Below are positions 1 to 5,243 of a DNA stretch of 5,243 bases, one piece after another (the first letter of the stretch is position 1; each line of letters starts with the position of its first letter). The stretch is from contig JAZNUH010000020.1 of the NCBI GenBank assembly GCA_045592225.1, positions 1 through 5,243 of the forward strand. The letters run 5' to 3'. The DNA comes from JAZNUH01 sp045592225. Lineage in GTDB: Bacteria; Bacillota; Clostridia; UMGS1883; UMGS1540. A model generated the notes under the pieces. It saw nothing but the letters and a program-made list of their open reading frames with translations. It was not told the origin of the DNA and searched no databases. A program made the translations under genes and the position numbers.

Positions 1-120
1 CTTATCATCGGGACCAAATTCGGTTTCGGAATAGCCCTTGATGATTCCGTTCTGCTGTCCCCAGATAACTGCATTTGCATAGTATGCTCCCATGTCCACG
101 TCTGCAAAAGGAATACTGCG
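1..120 (-). other. SLH repeat 2 (cut by window edge)
   Basis: Residues 1708-1747 of the fragment read RSIPFADVDMGAYYANAV followed by IWGQQNGIIKGYSETEF and GPDDK. This matches the SLH pattern F-x-DV...YY..AV.W....GI.KG....F.PD closely. The repeat is interrupted by the window boundary just where the usual I-T-R-E-Q segment would come, so its second helix lies outside. SLH repeats usually occur in threes that fold into one wall-polymer binding unit, so one more repeat is expected. Confidence 0.93.
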
Positions 121-3100
121 ATTTACAGCAGGCTCACCCTCTACACGATAGAGAACAGTGACCATCATTGCTCTCGTCTGAGCAGAGTCAGGTTCAAAGG
201 TTGTTTCCGTTGTTCCCTTAAAGATTCCATTTTCGATTACATAATCGGTGTCGAAGTGATACCACTTTGTAATGTCAAGATCATCAAATGCCAATGACGG
301 ACAGTTGTGTGTGTCTGTGCTGGATTGTTCGTCATCGTGTTTATCCCACTTAGCATAGAGTGTGAAGTTTTTAGTTACCTTGCTTTCAAAGTCATACTTT
401 TCGGTAAGTTCTTCATCTATGTACCAACCATTAAATGTATAACCTTCTTTTTCAGGAGTTTTCGGCTCGGCAACTTTTGCATTTTTGGTAACCGTCGCAC
501 TTGATACACTGCTGCCGCCGTTTGTATCGAATTTAACAGTGCAGCGTGTTACGGAAGAACCACCACCGCCACTGCTTGGCAAATCATAACCGATTGCATA
601 AGTGGAAAATTTCTTTGCATATACAACGATGTGATTTTCTTTTACTTCAAAATACTCACCATCAGCATTTGCGTTCCCGATGCCTGCTCCAAGCTTTTCA
701 CTGGCGGAGCCGTGATAACGGTAAACTGTAATATTTCTCTTATTGCCTTTTTCAAAAGGAATAATAATTTCGATAAGTCCGGAGGTTTCCTCTAACTTAG
801 TGCTTTCTGCGCCGCTGATGCTTTGTGTCAGGTTGATTTCAATAAACTGAATATATCTGTTGCCGGACACTTTTTTAATTTCTTTCTGTTCGTTCTGTCT
901 CTGCTCCTGTCCCTGAACATCATCGCTTCCGGTTATGTCTTCTTTACTTTCAACGGTCATTTTCACCGTAACATCAGCATTTTCGTTGTTTGACGATACA
1001 ATCTGTGCTTCTTCATCAAGTCCGCCAACTATGATTTGAGGGGTGTCAGGTTTAATTTCAAGCTCGGAATTGATGTCGGTAGCAACAAACACAACATCGT
1101 TTGCATTTGCACTTTCAGTCACTTCGATTTTAACAGTCTTTATTGTGCTGCCGTCATTTTCTTCCTTTTCGGCAACGATGTTATAAAGTCCTTCCTCGGT
1201 GATGAAGGAATAACTGCCGTCTGCTGCTGTTGTGGTTGTTGCAATAATGGTATTACCTTGCTTCAATGTTACTGCTATACCGCTAAGACCGTATTCACCG
1301 TCTGTTACTTTGCCACTGATAGAGTAAACAGGCTTGTCATTCCATTTTGCATAAAGGATTGTATCCTCTGTCATTGTATTGCTGAAATTCCAAGAGTTAA
1401 GGCATTCTTCATCCTTATACCAGCCTGCAAACACAAAGCCATCCTTTGTAGGCTCAGCAGGAGCCGTGATTGCCTGATTATATTCGCAGGTCTTACTTTC
1501 AACCTCTGTGCCTTCGCTTGAGTTAAAGGATATGGTAATCAATGCACCATCCGCAATTACAACCTGTTTTTCAGCACTTGCAAGGTAGTTAGGTTTTTCT
1601 TTATATCTCACAAGGTATGTTCCTGCGGCAAGGTTTGTAATTTCTGTTTCAGAAATTGCTGTGTATTCGCTTGCGCCTTCAAGCTTGTATTCCATCTCGG
1701 ATGTTACGCCTGTCAGTTTACCGTCTGCTTTTGCCTTGATTGTTTCATTAACCGCAACAGGTGTTTCAGGAGCATCCTGTGATGCCTTTGACATACCTAC
1801 ATTCACATTTTCGATATTTCCTGTAAAGTTACCGTTTGCAGTGAATGTTGATGTGTCTGCCACATTCGTTACATCGCTCCAAGCTCCTGTCGCTGTAAGT
1901 TCGTCAACCGTAACTGTTGCAGTCGGTGTCTGTGCTTCGCCTGTATAGGTAAGCTGTGTAAATTCACCAACGGTTGCGCCTTCAATGTTTTTTTTCGCAA
2001 TTGTGTATGACTTCTGCACATTCCCTGAAAAGTTTCCGTTTCCTTCGATGGTAAGTATATAATCTCCGGCATTGGTATTAACATCGCCTGATACATCATA
2101 GGTAATTGTAAGGCCGTCAATAGTAGCGCTTTCGATTGTCTGTTCCTGTGAGGTTCCGTTATATGTAAGAGCATCACCAAGAGTGATTTCTGCATTTGTG
2201 ATGTCTTTTTTGTTGATAACAACATCTGCACTGCCGGTTACTCCATTGTAATTTGCTTTCTCTACTTTGTAGTAAATTGTGTAAGTTCCCTCATCGGTGT
2301 ATGCAGGAGCAGTATCAAGGTCGTATGTTCCATCTGCTGTTCCATACTTAACTGTCGCACCGTCTGCAACGCCTGAAAGTGTCACGCTGATTGTATGGTC
2401 TTGGTTATCATAATCTCCGATATATCCATCAGCTGCAATTTCTGTTGACATATCAGCAGGGGTTATTTCACCAACATTGGCAGTTGCTGTGTTCGTGCTT
2501 AATTCATAGTTTTCGCTCTTTGTCCCTGTAAGTGTAATTTCTGTTGCATTAACTGCGGTAGTTCCGACATTAACTCCGCCGTAAACAAAAGTCGCATTTG
2601 CATCTACATCATCACTTCCAACCTTGTTTGCTAGCGCAATTGTAAGTGTGTGTCCTGTCGGAATATCAGAAGTCCCGTCATAAATCTTACTTACTGTACC
2701 CGAAACAGAAGGAGTCAGCACTCTTTTTTCTATTGTAAAGCTTGCAGACGCAGTAGCTTCTTCATAAAGGTCTGTTTCTGCAAAGGTAACAGTTACCTTA
2801 TATGCACCTGCATTTTGAGGTGCATTTGAATCGCTGTAATCTTTATCATCCGTGGATTCATAAAGGTAAGCTGCATTTTCGATTCCGTTTGTTGCACTTG
2901 CAATCTGCGGAGGGTTTGCTGTATCGCCATAGATCCAGTCGTTTATCTCAACCGAGCCTACACCGTCCGCTTTATTAACTGTCAGGGTTGCTGTAATGTC
3001 GCCTGCCGCATATTGTGCATTAGCAGCAGTTGACATCTTAATATCTATCGTTCCTGCTTTGGTGATTGTAAGATTTGTGCCGCTAAGTGTACCTGCACCT

Positions 3101-5243
3101 GTACCGCCTGCAACAATTTCGTAGGAAACTGTACCTGTGGTTGTTCCTTTTGTAAACATCTGCGATACATTATAAGAAGAACCGTTGTATGTAATTTCTT
3201 TGTCAGTTTTACTGTGTGTAACACTTATTGCAGCTACATTTGTCACAGTAATGCTTCCGCTTACAGCAATACCATTAGTATTGTAATCTGACAATTCACC
3301 GTCTTTAACACTCCATGCAAATATGTTTGTCTGAGCCGGAACAGAGTTGTAGTTTGCACAAGCCCATTCAATGTCCGCCGTTTTGTCTCCGAGTTCGGTT
3401 TCGTATGTAACTGTTGTCGGAAGTTCGGCAATTGCTTCGCTCACACTAGCGTGGTAACCTACAAGCGTTTTATTTTCAGGAGCATTTGTGAGATTTGTAA
3501 GTTTTCCTATTCTCGTCTTATCAAAGGTCTTTGTAAATGTCAAAACATTACCGTCTGCCGTTTTAGTCCAACCATCTTTGCCTATGCTGTCTGCAAACTT
3601 GTGGTTACTGTCAGCGGTTAATGTAACCGTTGCAGTATAAGCTGTATTAAAACCAAACTTAACATCACTTATATCCCATGAAATAGCTGCTGTGTAGCCA
3701 GTGCCATTTTCAACCGTTGTCTGCTTATCTGCAAGTGCTTCAGGTGCTGCTACATCAAAGGCCACGCTGTCGATAGTTGCCTTTGCAATGGTAAAGGTCA
3801 CGCTTGCGGTCTCGCCGTCTTTTGTGATGCTTGCGGTAGCAGTGCCGGCATCGACATTGTTGCTGTAGTTTACAGTCAACTCTCCGCCTTTCCAGTCATC
3901 TGAATAAGAAACTGTTGCGCCCTTCTTCTCCGTACTATCATAAATAATAGTTCCGGTAGGCGCCATAACCTCAGCGGTCTGGCTATGACCGCAAGAACAA
4001 CTTTCGTAAATCACACTATCGCTTGCGGTGTAAGTGTAGTTGTGAGTGTGTGCAGGTGGTGCATAGTCCACTGCGTCGGAAATCAGCACATAGCCGTTTG
4101 GGAGAGTAACCTTGCAGACATAAGTACCGTCCTCGCCGGCGGTCAGGGTTTTTTTGTTCTCTCCGTCAATTGTATCGCTCAAGCTTTTTTCTGTAATATA
4201 AATTTTTACACCGTCTTCGTTAGTGGGTTTGTTGTTGTATTCCACTATTAAGTATGTGTCAACCGATTTTGGAAGAGTCAGTTCCCAATATTCTCCATTA
4301 TTCTCAAAATTATGCCCGTTAAGGCTAATATTGGAAATCTTGGTCGGACCTACAGGTTCCACACGAACGGTTATTCCTTGATCCAGAAAAAGTTCAACCG
4401 GCCTGGAACCTGTATAAAGCTCATCCAAATACCAAATGCCTTCTGGGGAATATATCGCTTCGCTTGCGCTTATCAAGTCGGAGTGTTCGTCAGTCAGATA
4501 ATAGCTTTCGCTTGTTTCTTCATACCATTGATACGACAAATCGGAATCGTCGGTAATATCCATCCATACACCATTTATCTCATCGTACTCTTTCACGCCT
4601 ACAGCGGGAGCATCGCCTGTGGGCTGCGGATCAATCTTCCATTTCAACATCCACAAAGGTTCAAGGACAATAGAATATTCATGGAAAATGGTACCTATTG
4701 TCATAACATCTTCCTTGGTAACAGCATAATCGCACTCTACCGACTTCGGGCTAATATTTTCAACTTCGTCTATAAGAACCCCACCGCAGTAAGTGTATCT
4801 CCAAAGCTTCCAGCCGTTAAGTATGTTTCCTTCGGAAGGTGCGAGTTCGTTCATAACAGCACTTTGTTCATTGAGAGCTGTGCCAAGTTCTACGTGTATC
4901 AGCTTATCGTTATTCACATTGCCATTATAAAAATATCCAAGCGGTTCATTATTTTTCGCAACAACTGCCGTTGCATATACTGCTTCAAGAAGAGATTTGC
5001 TGTTTATATCACTTTCTGAAAGCGTTCCATCGGCTTCATAAAATTCCAGATATATCAGCCCTGAACTGTCATTTTCCCAAAGTTTCCAGCCGATAAGGTT
5101 GTCCGTAACACGGTCTGAAAGTGAAGTTTGTTCGTTGAGGGGAGAATTAAGAGTAATCTGTTTTTCTTCCATATCAGACGGATCAAGACGAGCATACCAC
5201 TCAAGTATATCCGTACCGGTGTAAACATCAATATTTGCCGAGT
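1..5243 (-). CDS. Giant SLH-domain modular cell-surface protein, partial at both ends
   Basis: Read on the minus strand with the first full codon at 5241-5239, the frame stays open for 1747 codons to position 1. No start or stop is present, so both ends lie outside the window. The translation is a chain of exported-type beta-sandwich modules: GWKLW repeats, Ig-like/MBG/Big_4-like units, a YDG domain, two InlB B-repeats, a regulatory-like beta-sandwich, a Gly/Ser linker and two SLH repeats at the C-terminal side. SLH repeats are known to bind secondary cell-wall polymers in Gram-positive bacteria, so the protein is inferred to be wall-anchored and extracellular. No enzymatic domain is visible. 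The signal peptide and any catalytic or ligand-binding head would be upstream, beyond 5243; a third SLH repeat and the stop are expected just below position 1. The role as adhesin or surface fibre is inference. The reading frame and SLH anchoring are very secure; the ligand is unknown. Confidence 0.95.
121..303 (-). other. SLH repeat 1 (complete)
   Basis: Residues 1647-1707 begin CPSLAFDDLDITKWYH, continue through DYVIENGIFKGTTETTFEPD and then TRAMMVTVLYRVEGEP. The F.DL...WY, GI.KG, F.PD and TRA..VTVLYR landmarks are all intact. The opening Cys-Pro-Ser is a common start of the first SLH repeat in clostridial surface proteins. It directly follows an InlB B-repeat and a short acidic/polar spacer (KHDDEQSSTDTHN). 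The known role of such repeats is non-covalent attachment to pyruvylated secondary wall polymer. Confidence 0.95.
346..543 (-). other. InlB B-repeat 2 (Listeria-Bacteroides type)
   Basis: Residues 1567-1632 show the full signature of this beta-grasp-like repeat: TVKFDTNGGSSVSS at the start, EGYTFNGWYIDEELTEKYDF in the middle and FTLYAKW at the end. It lies between the Gly4 linker and the SLH repeats, a frequent position in clostridial SLH proteins, where it probably acts as a stalk spacer at the wall. It is more canonical than the other B-repeat at 1342-1542. Confidence 0.92.
559..570 (-). other. Gly4 flexible linker
   Basis: The coding strand gives PSSGGGGSSVTR, with the four glycines at 559-570. 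It separates the pre-anchor module ending TYAIGYDL from InlB B-repeat 2. Such glycine/serine runs normally work as flexible hinges between folded units; here it would separate the stalk from the wall-binding end. Confidence 0.8.
571..1080 (-). other. Pre-anchor module ending AKKFSTYAIGY
   Basis: About 170 residues that I recognise as a recurring unit just before the linker and SLH part of clostridial giant surface proteins, though I cannot give it a family name. Landmarks are NADVTVKMTVESKE near the start, GLIEIIIPFEKGNKRNITVY followed by RYHG in the middle, and HIVVYAKKFSTYAIGY at the end. It is predicted to be mostly beta strand. A hydrophilic Gln/Glu/Lys-rich stretch at 871-948 interrupts it. 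No catalytic motif is visible. Its function is unknown; its position suggests a structural adaptor between the stalk and the wall anchor. Confidence 0.65.
1081..1320 (-). other. Carboxypeptidase-regulatory/CnaB-like beta-sandwich
   Basis: Residues 1308-1387 begin ISGKVTDGEYGLSGIAVTLK, then have ATTTAADGSYSF and GLYNIVAEKE. The pattern SG-x-V....L.G..V.L......TTT..DGSY.F....G.Y.I.A is the usual one for prealbumin-like (CarboxypepD_reg or CnaB-type) domains. These stabilise stalks of surface proteins. I did not identify a clear Lys/Asn/Glu isopeptide triad, so self-crosslinking is not claimed. It sits directly after InlB B-repeat 1. Confidence 0.8.
1342..1542 (-). other. InlB B-repeat 1 (divergent)
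   Basis: Residues 1234-1300 begin LITISFNSSEGTEVESKTC, continue with DGFVFAGWYKDEECLNSWNF and end TILYAKW. GWYKDEE and LYAKW are diagnostic. It differs from the second copy by carrying two cysteines (in KTCEYN and EECLN) and by lacking the DTNGG turn, which reads NSSEG here. A disulfide between the cysteines is possible but unproven. Confidence 0.85.
1543..1785 (-). other. Fibronectin/Ig-like module with AAGTYLVRY
   Basis: The stretch begins ASQDAPETPVAVNETIKAKA, then has DGKLTGVTSEMEYKL, ITNLAAGTYLVRYKEK and NYLASAEKQVVI. The sequence TGV.S.MEY....Y.....I..L.AGTY.VRY.EK is a recurring unit in clostridial giant surface proteins, usually found just before an InlB B-repeat, as here. It is beta-rich and has no catalytic residues. 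I give no family name because I am not certain of it. Confidence 0.65.
1786..1986 (-). other. MBG-like Ig module (short, degenerate)
   Basis: About 67 residues starting IEGATVGEFTQLTYTGEAQ, with DVTNVADTSTFTANGNFTGN near the end. LTYTGEAQTP corresponds to the Y-x-G-x-x-Q element, and ANGNFTGN to the GxGNFxG element of MBG-type modules. The preceding module at 1987-2202 shares the same skeleton, so this looks like a shortened tandem relative. The final strand reads NVNVGMSK instead of the usual SYTIAKK. Confidence 0.6.
1987..2202 (-). other. MBG-like Ig module
   Basis: About 72 residues: ITNAEITLGDALTYNGTSQE at the start, then GLTITYDVSGDVNTNAGDY, TIEGNGNFSGN and SYTIAKKN. The elements YNGTSQ, NAGDY and GNGNFSGN...YTIAKK are the classic layout of the MBG group of Ig-like stalk modules. 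The AKK codons near its end lie in an A8 tract at 1988-1995 on the coding strand. Confidence 0.75.
2203..2457 (-). other. Ig-like module with YDNQDHTISV and TYTIYYKVEK
   Basis: About 85 residues: DYDNQDHTISVTLSGVADG, then TVKYGTADGTYDL, YTDEGTYTIYYKVEKANYNG and ADVVINKKD. The pattern YD...H.I.V...G...GATV.YG........P.YTD.GTYT.YYKV.K.NY.G is a very common stalk unit in Firmicutes surface proteins. It follows the YDG domain and precedes the MBG-like pair, with only one or two residues between units. Confidence 0.7.
2458..2721 (-). other. YDG domain
   Basis: Residues 841-928 contain the signature KIYDGT (2671-2688), followed by HTLTIALANKVGSDDV, the NVGT element (2560-2571) and the KSENYEL element (NYEL at 2500-2511), closing with GEITP. 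This order (K.YDGT, L......GDDV, NVGT, NYxL, G.I.P) is that of the YDG Ig-like stalk family. Members are repeats in large extracellular proteins with no enzymatic role known to me. Confidence 0.85.
2722..2961 (-). other. Ig-like module starting with DWIYGD
   Basis: About 80 residues: VGSVEINDWIYGDTANPP, then YLYESTDDKDYSDSNAPQ, NAGAYKVTVTFAETDLYEE and SFTIEKR. The W.YG......P, P.NAG.Y.V...F......Y and F.I.K elements match MBG-type stalk modules, with the WIYG start seen in many clostridial relatives. It joins directly to the YDG domain. Confidence 0.7.
2962..3237 (-). other. Ig-like module with SQMFTKG and TLTVNKADG
   Basis: About 92 residues: VAAISVTHSKTDKEITYNG, SSYNVSQMFTKGTTTGTVSY, GGTGAGTLSGTNLTITKAGT and DITATLTVNKADG. 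The Y.G......MF, G.GTLSG..L.ITKAGT and YAAG...TLTV elements form one Ig-like sandwich that I recognise as recurring in clostridial stalk proteins. It is not tied to a named family with confidence. Confidence 0.65.
3238..3510 (-). other. Big_4-like Ig domain
   Basis: About 91 residues: IGKLTNLTNAPENKTLVGYH, then EAIAELPTTVTYETELGDK, TADIEWACANYNSVPAQTN and GIAVSGSITVTN. The core LPTTVTYETELGDKTADIEW resembles the bacterial Ig-like group 4 pattern (LP..V.V....G....V.W), ending with a GSITVTN strand. There is an extra loop (FAWSVKDGELSDYNTN) before the last strand, and one free cysteine in WACANY. Confidence 0.65.
3511..3768 (-). other. Ig-like module with TAYTATVTL and HKFADS
   Basis: About 86 residues: SVAFDVAAPEALADKQTTVE, then GYTAAISWDISDVKFGFNT, AYTATVTLTADSNHKFADS and LTFTKTFDKTR. 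The P..G......GY.A.I.W......F..NTAYTATVTL.....KFADS plan is a recurring Ig-like stalk unit in Firmicutes. It lies between the MBG-like unit and the Big_4-like unit. Confidence 0.65.
3769..3957 (-). other. MBG-like Ig module
   Basis: About 63 residues: TGTIIYDSTEKKGATVSYS, then GELTVNYSNNVDAGTATAS and VTFTIAKATID. The IYDSTEK.A.V element, the TV.Y..N.DAGTA element and the closing FTIAKA strand are the usual MBG_2-like layout. It directly follows the His/Cys motif, an order common in clostridial surface proteins. Confidence 0.7.
3958..4050 (-). other. HTH...CSCGH His/Cys motif segment
   Basis: Residues 398-428 read HTHNYTYTASDSVIYESCS and then CGHSQTAEVMAP. The His-x-His pair (398 and 400), Cys415, Cys417 and His419 are clustered in about 22 residues. 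Segments of the type H.H.W.Y...G..I.A.C...C....A.I.AP are widespread in clostridial giant surface proteins between stalk modules. The cluster could bind a metal ion or form a disulfide; neither is shown by the sequence alone. Confidence 0.65.
4051..4338 (-). other. Unassigned beta-rich module
   Basis: About 96 residues: ISNISLNGHNFENNGEYWE, LTLPKSVDTYLIVEYNNKP, EKSLSDTIDGENKKTLTAGE and GTYVCKVTLPNGYVLISDAV. Alternating hydrophobic strands and GTYVCKVTLPNGY suggest an Ig-like or prealbumin-like sandwich, but I do not recognise the family. It carries one cysteine (YVCKV). Confidence 0.45.
4339..4620 (-). other. Ig-like module with LSYQWYEE
   Basis: About 94 residues: TGDAPAVGVKEYDEINGVWM, DITDDSDLSYQWYEETSE, SPEGIWYLDELYTGSRPVE and ITVRVEPVGP. 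The L.YQWYE sequence is the conserved tryptophan strand of many bacterial Ig-like repeats. The stretch is rich in Asp, Glu, Tyr and Trp, more so than the later stalk modules. Family not identified. Confidence 0.5.
4651..4902 (-). repeat. GWKLW repeat copy 2
   Basis: Begins LIHVELGTALNEQSAVMNEL, with NILNGWKLWRYTYCGG and ends VLEPLWM. It shares with copy 1 (4957-5160) the LNEQ element (4864-4875), the N.L..GWKLW element (4801-4815) and a closing hydrophobic strand. The G-W-K...A/L-W skeleton resembles a divergent InlB B-repeat, which is an inference. It has two cysteines absent from copy 1. Confidence 0.7.
4957..5160 (-). repeat. GWKLW repeat copy 1
   Basis: Begins QITLNSPLNEQTSLSDRV, then NLIGWKLWENDSSGLIYLEF and ends LLEAVYATAVVA. 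LNEQ is at 5128-5139 and GWKLW at 5077-5091. Those anchors recur 264 and 276 bases further along the gene in copy 2. The plan (strand, turn, GW., strand, closing A.W-like strand) resembles a divergent InlB B-repeat. Confidence 0.7.

Noticed and set aside
307..731. Short plus-strand open frames (307-504 and 546-731)
   Set aside because: Both are antisense to InlB B-repeat 2, the Gly4 linker and the pre-anchor module. They lack start context and family resemblance.
1036..1521. Plus-strand open frame of 161 codons rich in Cys and Phe
   Set aside because: It is antisense to the regulatory-like sandwich and InlB B-repeat 1. The Cys runs are the complement of Ala/Thr codons (GCA, ACA) in the real protein, so it is a shadow.
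1661..1948. Plus-strand open frame rich in Ser, Val and Thr resembling a secreted protein
   Set aside because: It is the antisense of a Thr/Val/Ala/Asn-rich stalk region. There is no ribosome binding site or context to support it, and the minus strand is clearly coding.
1869..2231. Minus-strand open frame of 120 codons in another phase
   Set aside because: It overlaps the MBG-like modules in a shifted frame and its Gln/Leu-rich product has no recognisable domain. It matters only as the frame entered if one A were lost from the A8 tract.
3985..4251. Plus-strand open frame of 88 codons
   Set aside because: Antisense to the His/Cys motif and its neighbouring module; no support beyond lack of stops.
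4312..5019. Plus-strand open frame of 235 codons
   Set aside because: It lies antisense to the continuous minus-strand frame, which encodes recognisable repeats and modules here. Its translation shows no family resemblance and is Phe/Ile/Cys-rich, as expected for the reverse of this codon usage.
1..5243. CRISPR array, tRNA/rRNA, insertion sequence, promoter or terminator
   Set aside because: I saw no regularly spaced identical repeats, RNA gene hallmarks, inverted-repeat-bounded element or hairpin with T-run. The repetition present is at protein-domain level with divergent DNA, and the window is inside one gene.

Overview
The whole window is one open coding stretch on the minus strand: 1747 consecutive codons, with no in-frame stop and with neither the start nor the stop codon inside the window. 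It is an internal-to-C-terminal-side fragment of a giant modular surface protein that ends in S-layer homology (SLH) repeats. The protein style (Ig-like and MBG/YDG-type modules in series, InlB B-repeats ending YAKW, a Gly/Ser linker, then SLH repeats that open with CPS) is typical of secreted giant proteins of anaerobic gut Clostridia (Oscillospiraceae/Ruminococcaceae-like Firmicutes). The moderate-to-low GC by eye fits this. The organism assignment is inference from protein style only.

Layout in the direction of translation (high to low coordinates): 5241-4651 holds a tandem pair, with perhaps the tail of a third copy, of an approximately 90-residue module marked by LNEQ and GWKLW. 4620-4051 holds two poorly recognised Ig-like stretches. 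4050-3958 is a His/Cys-bearing HTH...CSCGH motif. 3957-1543 is a run of about ten Ig-like, MBG-like, Big_4-like and YDG modules. 1542-1342 is a first InlB B-repeat, 1320-1081 a carboxypeptidase-regulatory/CnaB-like beta-sandwich, and 1080-571 a pre-anchor module ending AKKFSTYAIGY. A Gly4 linker follows at 559-570, a second InlB B-repeat at 543-346, then SLH repeat 1 (303-121) and SLH repeat 2 (120-1, cut by the window edge).

The simplest reading is an exported fibre: a long stalk of beta-sandwich modules, with the binding or effector part nearer the unseen N terminus, held to the cell wall by SLH repeats binding a secondary wall polymer. There is no RNA gene, mobile element, CRISPR array, promoter or terminator that I can support, because the window is wholly inside one gene. 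The open frames on the plus strand are antisense shadows. The most notable local features are the GWKLW duplication, the His/Cys motif, a charged insertion in the pre-anchor module, and an A8 tract in the middle of the gene where a one-base slip in either direction would remove the SLH anchor.
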